Source: Haloarcula taiwanensis (GTDB taxonomy: Archaea; Halobacteriota; Halobacteria; Halobacteriales; Haloarculaceae). Taken from it: a stretch of DNA of 64,000 nt. The stretch lies in contig CP019154.1 in NCBI GenBank assembly GCA_002844335.1, forward strand, positions 744,001 through 808,000, read 5' to 3'. The position numbers and the translations under genes are program-made. Position 1 is the stretch's first letter, and every line of letters begins with the position of its first letter. The notes beneath the pieces are model-generated. The model ran no database searches. It was not told the origin of the DNA and worked only from the letters and a program-made list of their open reading frames with translations. Below, in pieces: positions 1 to 9,053 of this stretch.

Positions 1-603
1 CTCTTGGCGGCGGCTCATCGGCAGGCGGTCAACGGCACTACATACACGCTGAACGAACGCTACAGCGAGTTCAGGATCGGGAACGACAGCAGTTCCGTCC
101 GGCGCGCCGAAACTGTGACCGTCGAATCGCCAACGCGGTACCGCGACGAACTGGTCAGGATGACGACCGACTCGAACGCGACTGTCGAGCGGTACGAACA
201 GTCGACCTACGCCGACGGCACCAACTGGTATGAACGCCGTGACAACGGCACTGTTGAACGCCAGCGCGGTGAGGTGCAGTTCAGCCGAGACAAGTACGCC
301 TACCGGACAGCATTCTACCTGAACCGCTACGCGGTGGTCAACCAGAGTACCACGACCGTCGTCACGCGGGACGGCAGCCGAGCCTACCGGATTCGTGGGT
401 CCGGCGGCGATATTCCGGCGACCGAACAGCTGACGGAGTTTCGTGTCGAACTGCTGGTCGAGCCTGCCGGCCTCGTCCGCCGATTCAGCGTCTGGTACCG
501 AACCGAAGATCGCATTGTCGAATACAGCTTCTGGTACGAGGACATCGGCGAGACGACAGTGCAGCGGCCGACGTGGCTCAACGAATCGACGCCAGCGAAC
601 TGA
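1..603 (+). CDS. Hypothetical haloarchaeal exported/lipoprotein-type protein (5' end missing)
   Basis: The reading frame is open from the first base of the window to a TGA at 601-603, so the N-terminus lies outside. The visible ~200 residues are rich in Thr, Tyr, Arg and Glu and have alternating beta-type patterns such as YADGTNWYERRDNGTVERQ and VWYRTEDRIVEYSFWYED. This resembles the body of haloarchaeal cell-surface lipoproteins (DUF7537-like). A signal peptide or lipobox would be upstream of the window and cannot be checked. No catalytic motif is visible. The function is unknown; an extracytoplasmic location is an inference from composition only. Confidence 0.7.
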   Translation, partial: LLAAAHRQAVNGTTYTLNERYSEFRIGNDSSSVRRAETVTVESPTRYRDELVRMTTDSNATVERYEQSTYADGTNWYERRDNGTVERQRGEVQFSRDKYAYRTAFYLNRYAVVNQSTTTVVTRDGSRAYRIRGSGGDIPATEQLTEFRVELLVEPAGLVRRFSVWYRTEDRIVEYSFWYEDIGETTVQRPTWLNESTPAN

Positions 604-636
604 GTGCGGACAGCACCCGACACCACAGCCCAGCGG

Positions 637-933
637 CTACAGACGGTCTGTCTCGGTTCGAACTTCGTCAGTTCCGGACGTGCTCCCGGCCCGGTCGTCG
701 TAGTACTTCCGGCCGATGAAGTCGTCGTCCAGATTCCCGACCAGAGAGTTGTACAGCCCCTCTGGGGACTGGTAGGTGGCCTCGCTGGTCCGGGCCAATA
801 CTTCACTCATTTCGACCGAGTCGCCGTTCTGGGCGACCAGTTCGACGTCGCCGAGTTGCTGAACGACAGCGGCGTGGTCAGCGGGGAACTCACAGGCCTG
901 GTCGAACAGCTGCAACGTTTCGGAGTAACGCAT
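637..933 (-). CDS. DUF5789-like small protein
   Basis: A 98-residue acidic soluble protein, beginning MRYSETLQLFDQACEF when the ATG at 933 is used. A GTG at 942 would add three residues. The first ~80 residues look like the small helical domain (DUF5789/DUF2795-like) common in haloarchaea, with a C-terminal tail rich in Arg, Asp and Thr. It converges with the preceding gene, 33 bp away. The molecular role is not known. The family assignment rests on the overall pattern and is moderately sure. Confidence 0.65.
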   Translation of the reverse strand: MRYSETLQLFDQACEFPADHAAVVQQLGDVELVAQNGDSVEMSEVLARTSEATYQSPEGLYNSLVGNLDDDFIGRKYYDDRAGSTSGTDEVRTETDRL

Positions 934-1090
934 TTGTCCCACAGTTCAGAATCTCTAATCAAAAAACATTATGAATACATATGTCCGGCACCCGGTTTTG
1001 CCGACCATACCCAGTCGGTGAGGCAAGACCTGCTATCTCGCACCACTTGACGCGGGAAAACATTTCACAGACTATGACATACGTTTTCAC

Positions 1091-1594
1091 ATGACAATCA
1101 GACTGGCAACTCCGGACGATGTAACGGCCATCAATCAGGTCGCGACAGCGGCCTGGAAGACGGATTACCCGGATATCCTCACCCGCGAGACGGCCGAGGA
1201 CGGCGTTCGAGACTGGTATTCGACCGAACAGATCGAATCGGAACTGGTCGAATCGCAAACCATCCTGCTGGTCGCAGAGCGCGAAGAGCGCGTCGTCGGG
1301 TTCGCACACGCGACGTGGCACGAAACCGACCGTGCGGGGTATATTCTCCGGCTGTACGTCCATCCCGACTACAGGCGCGAGGGAATCGGCCGGTCGCTGC
1401 TAGAACGGACCTGCGAGGAGCTGTTCGAGCACGACATCGAGCGGGTCAACGCGATGGTGCTCACGGCGAACGAGCCGGGAGCCGAGTTCTACGAGGGATT
1501 CGGGTTCGAGTTCGCCGACCAAAGCGAAACCGAGATCGGCGGCGAGCGCTACCCCGAGAGCCGCTACGTCCTCGACGACGAGTCCCACGTATAG
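1091..1594 (+). CDS. GNAT family N-acetyltransferase
   Basis: A 167-residue protein matching the GNAT fold for most of its length. It begins MTIRLATPDDVTAINQV. The acetyl-CoA pyrophosphate loop is visible around residues 94-105 (YRREGIGRSLLERTC, the Q/R-x-x-G-x-G/A type), followed by the C-terminal motif ANEPGAEFYEGFGFE. GNAT enzymes transfer an acetyl group from acetyl-CoA to an amine; the substrate cannot be read from the sequence. The ATG follows an AT-rich stretch that could hold a promoter. It converges with fumC across an inverted repeat at 1679-1707. Confidence 0.85.
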   Translation: MTIRLATPDDVTAINQVATAAWKTDYPDILTRETAEDGVRDWYSTEQIESELVESQTILLVAEREERVVGFAHATWHETDRAGYILRLYVHPDYRREGIGRSLLERTCEELFEHDIERVNAMVLTANEPGAEFYEGFGFEFADQSETEIGGERYPESRYVLDDESHV

Positions 1595-1678
1595 ACATCG
1601 GTCGCGGTGGCCCGATGCTGGTTCCCAGCCGTTCGCGTTATCGAGGGCCGCTCCCTCCGGTTGCGCCGCTCGCATTTT

Positions 1679-1707
1679 CGAGGAAGCTCCCTACGGTCGC
1701 TTCCTCG
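1679..1707. terminator. Perfect 9-bp inverted repeat between convergent genes
   Basis: CGAGGAAGC (1679-1687) and GCTTCCTCG (1699-1707) can form a hairpin with an 11-nt loop. It ends directly against the fumC stop codon (1708-1710 on the minus strand). Between two convergent genes it may act as a bidirectional terminator. There is no long T-run, so this is an inference from position and symmetry. The loop core (CTCCCTACGGTC) resembles a segment 30 bp upstream (CTCCCTCCGGTT). Confidence 0.45.
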
Positions 1708-3114
1708 CTACTCGTCGCCGAGGATACCACGCTTCGTCATCTTCTCGGGGTCGAGCACGTCGTCGACCTCGTCCTCGTCGAGATAGCCCTCTTCCAGAAC
1801 AACCTCGCGGATGGTCTTCTCCTCGGCGAGTGCTTTCTTCGCGACCTTGCTCGCCTTGTCGTAGCCGATGGCAGGGTTGAGCGCCGTCGCCAGCGCCATG
1901 CTCTGTTCGACGCGCTCGGCGCAGTGGTCGGCGTCGGCCTCGAGCTTGGCGACGAACTTCTCGCCGAACACCGCGCTGCTGTTGGCGATGAGCTTGGCCG
2001 ACTGCAGGAAGTTCGATGCCAGCACGGGCTTGTAGAGGTTCAGGTCTATCTGGCCCTCGGCCGCGCCGGCCGAGACGGCTGCGTCGTTGCCGACGACCTG
2101 TTTGTGGACCTGATTGACCGCCTCAGCGACGACGGGGTTGATCTTCCCGGGCATAATCGAGGAACCGGGCTGGTTCTCCGGCTGGTCGATCTCGCCGAGG
2201 CCGTTACGCGGGCCGGAGGCGAGCAGTCGGAGGTCGTTGGCGATCTTGTTCAGCGAGCCGGCGACCGTCCGGAGCGCACCGTGGGCTTCGGACATTGCGT
2301 CGTGGGCGGCCTGGGCCTCGAAGTGGTTGTCCGCTTCGCGGAACTCCAGCCCGGTTTCCTCGCTGATGTACTCGGCGGCCTTCGCCGGGAACTCGGGATG
2401 CGTGTTCAGCCCGGTCCCGACCGCGGTCCCACCGAGCGCGAGCTCGGAGAGGCGACCGTGAACGTCTTGAACGCGGGAGATGCCTTTCTCTACCTGCGTG
2501 CGGTAGCCGGAGAACTCCTGACCGAGCGTCACCGGGGTCGCATCCTGCAGGTGGGTCCGGCCGGTCTTGACGACGTTCTCGAACTCGTCTTCCTTGGCTT
2601 TGAGTTCGTCGCGCAGCGTCTTCAGGCCGGGAATTACGTCTTTCTCGACCGCCTCCAGCGAGGCGACGTGCATCGCCGTCGGAATCACGTCGTTGCTGGA
2701 CTGGCCGAAGTTGACGTGGTCGTTCGGGTGAATCTCGCGGGTCCCGATGTCGCCGCCGTACAGTTCGGTGGCGCGGTTCGAGATGACCTCGTTGGCGTTC
2801 ATGTTCGAGGACGTGCCCGACCCGGTCTGGAACACGTCGACGGGGAACTGGTCGTCGTGCTCGCCGGCGATGACCTCGTCGGCGGCTTCAACGATACAGT
2901 CCGCTTTGTCCTCCGGAATCGTTCCGAGGTCGCGGTTCGCCTGTGCGGCCGCCTTCTTCACGACGCCGAGGGCGCGGATGAACCGCCGCCCGAAAGTAAC
3001 GTCGCTGATTGGGAAGTTCTCGACGGCGCGCTGGGTCTGGGCCCCCCAGTACGCGTCGGCTGGCACCTGCATCTCACCGAGGCTATCCTGCTCTGTCCGG
3101 TACTCGTCGGTCAT
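1708..3114 (-). CDS. fumC: Fumarate hydratase, class II
   Basis: A 468-residue protein covering the whole class II fumarase/aspartase family. It interconverts fumarate and L-malate in the TCA cycle in the cytoplasm. Visible signatures are GSGTSSNMN near residue 98, THLQDATP near 187 with the active-site His, and the superfamily signature GSSIMPGKINPV at 317-328. Class II enzymes are iron-independent homotetramers. The start MTDEYRTEQDSLGEMQVP fits the family N-terminus. The nearest relatives with other activities are aspartase and argininosuccinate lyase; the length and the motifs favour fumarase. Confidence 0.95.
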   Translation of the reverse strand: MTDEYRTEQDSLGEMQVPADAYWGAQTQRAVENFPISDVTFGRRFIRALGVVKKAAAQANRDLGTIPEDKADCIVEAADEVIAGEHDDQFPVDVFQTGSGTSSNMNANEVISNRATELYGGDIGTREIHPNDHVNFGQSSNDVIPTAMHVASLEAVEKDVIPGLKTLRDELKAKEDEFENVVKTGRTHLQDATPVTLGQEFSGYRTQVEKGISRVQDVHGRLSELALGGTAVGTGLNTHPEFPAKAAEYISEETGLEFREADNHFEAQAAHDAMSEAHGALRTVAGSLNKIANDLRLLASGPRNGLGEIDQPENQPGSSIMPGKINPVVAEAVNQVHKQVVGNDAAVSAGAAEGQIDLNLYKPVLASNFLQSAKLIANSSAVFGEKFVAKLEADADHCAERVEQSMALATALNPAIGYDKASKVAKKALAEEKTIREVVLEEGYLDEDEVDDVLDPEKMTKRGILGDE

Positions 3115-3293
3115 ACGTCCGGGGGGTGGTCCGCCCGGTCGTAAAACCCACCGGTACGAGTCGGGACAGCACTCGGTACAGCCCCGTAACCGCCGGGACA
3201 GTCACTCACGGGCTGCACCGAGTCCCTAGTCAGCCAGCAGAGACCGTGGGGTTCAGAACTCAGGACTTGGATAAACGTGTATTATCATTCGGA

Positions 3294-3302
3294 AATATTA
3301 AG
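3294..3302 (+). promoter_or_regulatory. TATA box-like element before a possible leaderless gene
   Basis: AATATTAAG lies about 25 bp before the ATG at 3324, the spacing expected for a leaderless haloarchaeal transcript. The surrounding 40 bp are AT-rich against a GC-rich background. It would drive the ABC transporter operon that begins at 3679, but with a ~350-nt leader if so. Better-spaced is the 9-codon reading frame starting at 3324. Confidence 0.5.
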
Positions 3303-3323
3303 TAGAATCTCTCTCCACTTACC

Positions 3324-3678
3324 ATGAGTTCGACGCCACAGAGACGTTCATGACCGATGCCCCACGACATCCGGTGACTGCAGTGTGTTGCTGCCGTCGT
3401 CGGCTGTCGGGGCCAATGGGACACCGACGGACGTGACCCTCGCGATCGCTCGCAGCCGGTGTACCCGCCGCGTTGCAACCGCTCGCCCGTCCGGCACGAC
3501 GACGGGATGGCACACCCGTCACCCAGCGTACCCACGTCGGCCGCCAGCCTGTGTTGGTGCGACAGGCTGTGCGGATCGCGTGGTTTCCGCGCGTGCTGGC
3601 TGGCGAGCCTATGTGACTGACGACACATCCGTCGGGACGATGGACGGCGAACTCACGTCGGCGAACCACTGACAAACC
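3324..3678 (+). pseudogene. Possible stub of a lost solute-binding protein gene upstream of the ABC operon
   Basis: The ATG at 3324 opens a frame that reads MSSTPQRRS and stops at 3351-3353. The start has the twin-arginine look of haloarchaeal binding-protein signal peptides and sits at the right distance from a TATA-like element. The rest, to the permease start at 3679, has no convincing coding frame: the longest open frame (from about 3385) is Arg-rich and lacks the acidic bias of real genes here. Importer operons of this class normally begin with the binding-protein gene. The interpretation as a deleted or decayed gene is an inference; it may equally be a long leader. Confidence 0.25.
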
Positions 3679-4743
3679 ATGCGCGAGATACTCAGTAGAC
3701 TCCTCGCCACCGGGGGTCGGCTCCGGTCGGCGGTATCGAGAGACGAATCGGACGGCGATCAACTGGCAACAGACGGCGGAGCGACGGTGAAAACGACCCG
3801 GAGAGACTCGATCCGGAACTCACTGCCGGTCGAGTGGGAACTCATCGAATCCGCCCCGTTCTGGCTGCCGCCAGTCCTGTTTGCGGGCTTTTTCGTCTAC
3901 GGCGCTATCGCCTGGAACTTCCTCCTGTCGCTGACTGACTACAACGGTCTTGGCGGTGCGCAGTACGAGACTCTCGACTTCAGCATGTACAGCCGTCTGC
4001 TGAGCGATGGGGCGTTCTGGCAGGCGGCACAGAACACGGTAGTGTTGCTTGTCGTGTTCACCGTCCTCTGTCTGGCGCTTGGCCTGTTCGTGGCCATCCT
4101 CATCGATCAGCAGATACGTTTCGAGAATACGTTCCGGACCATCTACCTGCTCCCGATGAGCCTCTCGTTCGTCGTCACGGCGACGATGTGGGCGTGGGTG
4201 TACAACGCCCGCAACGGCGTGCTCAATCAGTTCCTCCGGTTGTTCAACCTCGAAGGAGCCATCGTGGGACTGCTCCGCCCGGCCGGGGTCAACGCCGAGG
4301 TTATTCAGTGGCTCTCCTGGAACACGACCGCGCTGGCGGCGGTCATCTTCGCGCTCATCTGGCAGTTCAGCGGCTACGCGATGGTCGTCTTCCTCGCTGG
4401 CCTCCGAGCGATTCCGACCGAACACTACGAGGCTGCGCGGGTCGACGGCGCGTCCACAGTGCGGCTGTATGCACGGGTAATCATCCCGCAACTCCGCGCC
4501 TCCGCCGTGTCTGCGTCAGTGGTGCTGATGGTGTTTGCGCTGAAAGCGTTCGACTTCATCTACGCGCTCCGTGGCTCACAGCCGGGGGCGAATATGGACA
4601 TTCTGGCGACGATGATGTATCGGGTCGCGTTCGACAGCCTGCAGTGGGCGTACGGGTCCGCCGTCGCTATCGTGCTGTTTGCTCTCGCACTGCTGGTCAT
4701 CGGACCGTACCTCTACAGCGAATACCGACGGGGTGAACTATGA
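3679..4743 (+). CDS. Carbohydrate-type ABC transporter permease (MalF/UgpA-like)
   Basis: A 354-residue integral membrane protein. A charged cytoplasmic N-terminus of ~55 residues is followed by about six hydrophobic segments. The EAA loop that contacts the ATPase is clear: EHYEAARVDGASTVRLYARV around residues 252-271, then a conserved IIPQL. This places it in the CUT1 (MalF/UgpA) group that imports sugars or glycerol-3-phosphate. It overlaps the next permease by 4 nt (ATGA) and forms an operon with it and the ATPase at 5687. No substrate-binding protein gene is seen upstream, so the substrate cannot be predicted. Confidence 0.9.
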   Translation: MREILSRLLATGGRLRSAVSRDESDGDQLATDGGATVKTTRRDSIRNSLPVEWELIESAPFWLPPVLFAGFFVYGAIAWNFLLSLTDYNGLGGAQYETLDFSMYSRLLSDGAFWQAAQNTVVLLVVFTVLCLALGLFVAILIDQQIRFENTFRTIYLLPMSLSFVVTATMWAWVYNARNGVLNQFLRLFNLEGAIVGLLRPAGVNAEVIQWLSWNTTALAAVIFALIWQFSGYAMVVFLAGLRAIPTEHYEAARVDGASTVRLYARVIIPQLRASAVSASVVLMVFALKAFDFIYALRGSQPGANMDILATMMYRVAFDSLQWAYGSAVAIVLFALALLVIGPYLYSEYRRGEL

Positions 4744-5669
4744 GCATTAGAGACGGAGGTTTCATCGACGAACTCCGAAGTACAGAGAATAGCCGTCTCG
4801 GCCTGTATGCCCTCCTGCTGGCGGGCATCGTCTTCTACCTCTTCCCGGTGGAGACGGCCGTGATGACGATGTTCAAGACCGAGAGCGCGTTCGCCCGAAC
4901 GCTCCCGTTCGCGCCGCCGGGCGGTGACGGCTTCACACTCAGTGCGCTCGCCACTGCCTGGAACACGCTTCGGCCGGGACTGCTGAACTCGCTGCTGATG
5001 GCGATTCCCGCGACGCTCATGTCGGCGCTGCTCGGGAGCCTGACTGCGTACGGACTGACGACGATTAGCTGGCGCGGCCAGGTCGGCGTGGTCGTCCTCA
5101 TCATCGCGGGCATCTTCATCCCCTATCAGGCCGTGCTGGTCCCGCTGTCACAGTTTTGGTTCCAGGTGCTTCCGGGGCTGCTCAACGGCTTCGTCAACAC
5201 CGTCTTTGGCTTCATCACGGGCGGTAACTGGCAGTATCCGAGCCGTAACGGGTACGTACAGCTGCTGCAGCTGTCGATCACACACGCGGCGTACGGTATT
5301 CCGATCTGTACGCTGCTGTTCCGGTCGTACTATCAGACCATCTCCGACGAGATGATTGAGGCCGCTCGCCTCGACGGCGCGAGCGCGTTCAGCATCTACC
5401 GCAACATCATCCTCCCGCTGTCGCTGCCGATGTTCGCGGTGACGCTCATCTACCAGTTCACGCAGGTGTACAACGACCTGTTGTTCGCGCTCGTACTCGT
5501 CAACGAACCGGCTTCGCAGGTGGCGACCCAGCGCCTCGCGGCGCTCACTGGCGGGGTCGTCCAGTCGTTTAACACCACGATGGCAGGGGCCATCGTCGCA
5601 GCACTTCCGACGCTGCTCGTCTACATCCTGTTCGGCGAACAGTTCGCGAAAGGCGTCGCTGGAGAATAA
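4740..5669 (+). CDS. Carbohydrate-type ABC transporter permease (MalG/UgpE-like)
   Basis: A 309-residue membrane protein, the second permease of the importer. Hydrophobic segments are spaced as in MalG. The EAA motif is DEMIEAARLDGASAFSIYRN, ending with ILPLSLPMF. It translationally overlaps the preceding permease by 4 nt. The ATPase gene follows after 17 bp. It forms the heterodimeric channel with the first permease in the cell membrane. Confidence 0.9.
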   Translation: MSIRDGGFIDELRSTENSRLGLYALLLAGIVFYLFPVETAVMTMFKTESAFARTLPFAPPGGDGFTLSALATAWNTLRPGLLNSLLMAIPATLMSALLGSLTAYGLTTISWRGQVGVVVLIIAGIFIPYQAVLVPLSQFWFQVLPGLLNGFVNTVFGFITGGNWQYPSRNGYVQLLQLSITHAAYGIPICTLLFRSYYQTISDEMIEAARLDGASAFSIYRNIILPLSLPMFAVTLIYQFTQVYNDLLFALVLVNEPASQVATQRLAALTGGVVQSFNTTMAGAIVAALPTLLVYILFGEQFAKGVAGE

Positions 5670-5686
5670 TCACGGAGATATTCACA

Positions 5687-6826
5687 ATGGCACAACTCAC
5701 ACTGGACGAGGTAACGAAGACGTTCCAAGACGACGACGGCGAAATCATCGCGGTTGATGAGGTATCGGTCGACATCGAGGACGGCGAGTTCCTCTGTGTC
5801 GTCGGTCCATCTGGCTGCGGGAAATCGACGACGCTGCGGATGATTGCCGGGCTCGAAGACATCACGCGCGGCGAGATCCGGCTGGACGGCCAGATCATCA
5901 ACGACCAGCCGCCGGCCCGCCGGAACGTGGCGATGGTGTTCCAGTCCTACGCCCTGTACCCCCACATGACCGTGCGGGAGAACATGGCGTTCGGGCTGGA
6001 GGAATCGACGGACATGCCTGACGACGAGATCAACGAGCGCGTCGAGCAGGCGTGTAAGGACATGGGCATCTTCGACCTCATCGACCGCAAGCCCGGCGAA
6101 CTCTCGGGCGGCCAGCAACAGCGCGTGGCGCTGGGCCGCGCGATTGTCCGAGACCCCGAAGTGTTCCTGATGGACGAGCCGCTGGCGAATCTTGACGCGA
6201 AGCTCAAAGCCGAGATGCGGACCGAACTGCAGGAACTCCAGCACGACCTCGACGTGACGACGGTGTACGTCACCCACGACCAGACGGAGGCGATGACGAT
6301 GAGCGATCGCATCGCCATCCTCAACGACGGCGTCCTCCAGCAGTGTGCGACGCCGCTCGAGTGTTACCACGAGCCGAACAACCTCTTCGTCGCCGGCTTC
6401 ATCGGCGAGCCGTCGATGAACTTCTTCCCGATGACGCTGGAGGGGTCGACGCTCAAAGGCGAGTGGTTCGAGTACGAACTCAGCGACGAGACGGTCGCTC
6501 AGGTGGAAGGAACGACTGACATCACGCTCGGCATCCGACCCGAAGACATCGAGTTCGTTCAGAGCGACGCCGGTCCGAACGTGTTCGATTCGACGGTCCA
6601 CGTCGTCGAGCCACGCGGAAACGAGAACACGGCCCACCTGCAGTTCGACGAGTCGATGGACGACCAGTTTATCGCGACGGTCGGTGGGATGAAACAGCTC
6701 AAGGCCGGCCAGCGCGTCAAAGTCCGGTTCCCCGAGAACGCGATTCACCTCTTCGACACGGTCAGTGGCGAGGCCATCCGGAACCGCAAGCTCGACGAGA
6801 TCGAAACGGTCGAATCGGTCGTCTGA
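5687..6826 (+). CDS. ABC transporter ATP-binding protein (MalK/UgpC-like)
   Basis: A 379-residue ATPase that powers the two permeases upstream. Walker A GPSGCGKST is at residues 39-47, the Q-loop at FQSYALYPH, the signature LSGGQQQR near 139, Walker B VFLMDEPLANLDA near 160, and the H-loop in YVTHDQTEAMT. After residue ~235 there is a C-terminal TOBE/OB-type regulatory region typical of MalK/UgpC, containing GIRPEDIEF. The last gene of the three-gene operon. Confidence 0.92.
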   Translation: MAQLTLDEVTKTFQDDDGEIIAVDEVSVDIEDGEFLCVVGPSGCGKSTTLRMIAGLEDITRGEIRLDGQIINDQPPARRNVAMVFQSYALYPHMTVRENMAFGLEESTDMPDDEINERVEQACKDMGIFDLIDRKPGELSGGQQQRVALGRAIVRDPEVFLMDEPLANLDAKLKAEMRTELQELQHDLDVTTVYVTHDQTEAMTMSDRIAILNDGVLQQCATPLECYHEPNNLFVAGFIGEPSMNFFPMTLEGSTLKGEWFEYELSDETVAQVEGTTDITLGIRPEDIEFVQSDAGPNVFDSTVHVVEPRGNENTAHLQFDESMDDQFIATVGGMKQLKAGQRVKVRFPENAIHLFDTVSGEAIRNRKLDEIETVESVV

Positions 6827-6884
6827 ACTGAAATCGTCCGGAGTCGTTTTTAGTGCGCTACTGGTCGGCCGTGGCTTTTCGCTG

Positions 6885-7865
6885 TCACGCCCACCGGTCC
6901 AGCCCGGTCTGGACGACCGAGTCGTCGATGCGCTCGAACCCGCGGGCGACCTCGTCGGCGTCGACCTCCCACTGCTCGGTGACGAACGCGCGGGCGGCGT
7001 CGACGTCCGGGTCGAGGCTGTCCGGAATCTCGTAGTCGTCGGTGACGGCGGGGTCGAGAAACAGGTCCCGGATGCGGTCGGCGTGGTCGATGTGGTCGCC
7101 ACGGGCGTCCAGCACGGCGTAGAGGTCGCCGTGCTCGCGGAGTTCCTTGACCGCGGTCTTCGGTCCGATGCCGGAGATACCCTCGTTGAAGTCCGTCCCC
7201 ATCAGGATGGCGGCGTCGACCAGTTGCTCCCAGGTGAGGTCGTGGGTTTCGAGCGTGGCCTCGAAGTCCATCAGCTCGGGGTCACCCTTCGACGTAATCT
7301 GGCGGAGTGTCATCGGCGCACCGAAGAGCAGGGCGTCGTAGTCCTCGGTCCCGACGTAGTCCACGTCGCCCCGCCGGGCCATCACCGACGCCTGCCCCTC
7401 GCCTTCCGCCGGAGCGTCGACAATCGGGACATCGAGTAGCGCAAGCAGGTCCCGCGTCGTATCGACGATAGTGTCGGTCAGTCGCTGGGTTCGCGAGTCG
7501 AGCTTGGCGACACGGGTGCTGTCACCCGCTTCGCGGGCCGCTTCGAGTTCGGACTCGTACCGCTCTCGCTGTTCGCGGCGCTTCTCGACCTCATCGTCTT
7601 TGAGATCGGTGACTGCCCCGTCGAAGACGAACACCGGCGTCATGTCGTGTTCGAAGAACTTCGGCAGGCCCTGAACGACGCCGATGAGGTTTGCCACCTC
7701 CTCGCCGTCGCTGGTGGTGTATTTCGACTCACTGGTGAACTTCACTGTCGTCGTCAGATAGCGATAGAGCCAGTTGTGGGCGTCCACCGCAACGACGCTC
7801 CCGCCGAGGTCGCCGAACGACACGTCCGACAGCGCCGCAAGCGACCGTAAATCAGCGTTTCCCAT
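6885..7865 (-). CDS. fen: Flap endonuclease 1
   Basis: A 326-residue FEN1/XPG family nuclease that removes 5' flaps during Okazaki fragment maturation and long-patch repair. The N-terminal nuclease block has [13 protein letters not shown] and VFVFDG with metal-binding Asp residues. The internal block contains [10 protein letters not shown] with the acidic cluster, followed by [10 protein letters not shown] and [17 protein letters not shown], which is the helix-hairpin-helix and metal site. The last residues QTGLDRWA look like a PIP-box (QxxLxxW) for binding the PCNA clamp. The start MGNADLRSL matches the archaeal family. Confidence 0.95.
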   Translation of the reverse strand: MGNADLRSLAALSDVSFGDLGGSVVAVDAHNWLYRYLTTTVKFTSESKYTTSDGEEVANLIGVVQGLPKFFEHDMTPVFVFDGAVTDLKDDEVEKRREQRERYESELEAAREAGDSTRVAKLDSRTQRLTDTIVDTTRDLLALLDVPIVDAPAEGEGQASVMARRGDVDYVGTEDYDALLFGAPMTLRQITSKGDPELMDFEATLETHDLTWEQLVDAAILMGTDFNEGISGIGPKTAVKELREHGDLYAVLDARGDHIDHADRIRDLFLDPAVTDDYEIPDSLDPDVDAARAFVTEQWEVDADEVARGFERIDDSVVQTGLDRWA

Positions 7866-7945
7866 TGACTGGCCTTCGGCCGACAGCCGCTTGAATCTCC
7901 CGGAGATGGGACGACTCCAAGCCGAGATGATACGGGTCGAGCGGT

Positions 7946-8494
7946 TCAGTCAGTCCGTGCGGCCGACCGGTCGGCCCAGTCGTCGAGGATAGATGGCGGG
8001 TCGGTGTCGGCCTTCGCCGCGAGGAACGACTCCTCTTCCGGAGAGAGGTCGCGCTCGCGGAACAGGTCAAGCCCGGCCTGATACCGCCCGGTACTGCGGT
8101 TGCCCGGCCAGACGAGGTCGAGTTCGGCCATCCCCGACTCCGCGCCGCTGAAGCAGAACCCGGCCCGGTAGGCGGCCTGATACGAAAAGGGGTTGTTGAC
8201 GCCGATGGACACCCGTTCGAAACCTCGGTCCGTGGCCCGTTCCCGGACGAACCGGAGGAGACGGGCACCGAGCCGGTCCCCCTGCCGGTCCTGCCGAACG
8301 GTGATGTACCGGACACAGAGCGTGTCGGGGTCCGTCCGGTCGGCATCGAACGCAGCCGCGGCCACGACCCCATCGTCTCCGACGACGGCCTTTCCGGTCG
8401 AAGTCATCACGAACTTCCCCGCGTACGCGAACTGCTCGTGGTCCAGTCGGAGTCGGTGCCCGTCCTCGGGCCAACTGAGCAGTGTGAACTCCAT
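7946..8494 (-). CDS. GNAT-like acetyltransferase
   Basis: A 182-residue protein whose central part fits a GNAT domain: a beta strand [24 protein letters not shown] (given here only as a location, residues ~70-90) holds the acetyl-CoA loop [10 protein letters not shown]. It is followed by [23 protein letters not shown], the usual distal motif. The C-terminal ~50 residues ([15 protein letters not shown] and on) are an acidic helical extension. The substrate is unknown. It lies 80 bp upstream of fen on the same strand and may be cotranscribed. Confidence 0.75.
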   Translation of the reverse strand: MEFTLLSWPEDGHRLRLDHEQFAYAGKFVMTSTGKAVVGDDGVVAAAAFDADRTDPDTLCVRYITVRQDRQGDRLGARLLRFVRERATDRGFERVSIGVNNPFSYQAAYRAGFCFSGAESGMAELDLVWPGNRSTGRYQAGLDLFRERDLSPEEESFLAAKADTDPPSILDDWADRSAARTD

Positions 8495-8605
8495 GGTACA
8501 ACTGAACGGCCCGCCCAGTGTAATCAGTACTGGTCCCTATTCCAGGGAACCAGCCGCCGTCGTCGAATCCGGGAGAGCGAAGTGTCCGGAGCCGGAACGT
8601 CCTGT

Positions 8606-9019
8606 ATGAGCGTCTCGACGGTGGGGAACGGTCGTATCGAACTGTCCACTCGGACGGCACTGCTCGCTGTCGGCGACCTGCTGGCGATTGCCGTGTTCGT
8701 CGGCGTGGGCGAGGTGACCCACGGTATCAATCCGATACTCAATCCCGGTCGGTTCGCCGGGACGCTGACGCCCTTTTATATCGGCTGGCTCATCGTCGCG
8801 GGATTTGGGGGACTGTACACCGCCGCCGCAACCGCGACGGTTCGAACCGCTCTCGGGCGCACTATCGTGGGGTGGACGCTGGCAGTTGGGATCGCACAGG
8901 GCCTTCGGTCAACGGCGCTGTTCCCCGGTAATGCGGCGCTGACATTCGCACTCGTATCCGTGCTCGTCGGTGGCGTGCTGCTGGTGCTCTGGCGGGGCGC
9001 GATTGCAATCGCAAAATAA
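8606..9019 (+). CDS. DUF3054 family membrane protein
   Basis: A 137-residue protein with four hydrophobic segments (residues ~18-35, 50-70, 77-98 and 105-130). It matches the small DUF3054 family of archaeal and actinobacterial membrane proteins. The start is taken at ATG 8606 (MSVSTVGNGRIEL); an in-frame extension upstream is Arg-rich and overlaps the promoter region of the divergent gene, so it is unlikely. No enzymatic residues stand out. The function is unknown. Confidence 0.75.
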   Translation: MSVSTVGNGRIELSTRTALLAVGDLLAIAVFVGVGEVTHGINPILNPGRFAGTLTPFYIGWLIVAGFGGLYTAAATATVRTALGRTIVGWTLAVGIAQGLRSTALFPGNAALTFALVSVLVGGVLLVLWRGAIAIAK

Positions 9020-9053
9020 GGGCTCGCAGCGGAGATGCGGTGCCGATGACGGA

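Noticed and set aside
1315..3144. A 609-codon open frame opposite fumC
   Set aside because: It is antisense to a clear fumarase gene; long mirror frames are expected in GC-rich haloarchaeal DNA.
5621..7102. A 493-codon minus-strand frame across the ABC ATPase gene
   Set aside because: Antisense shadow; the plus-strand ATPase motifs are complete.
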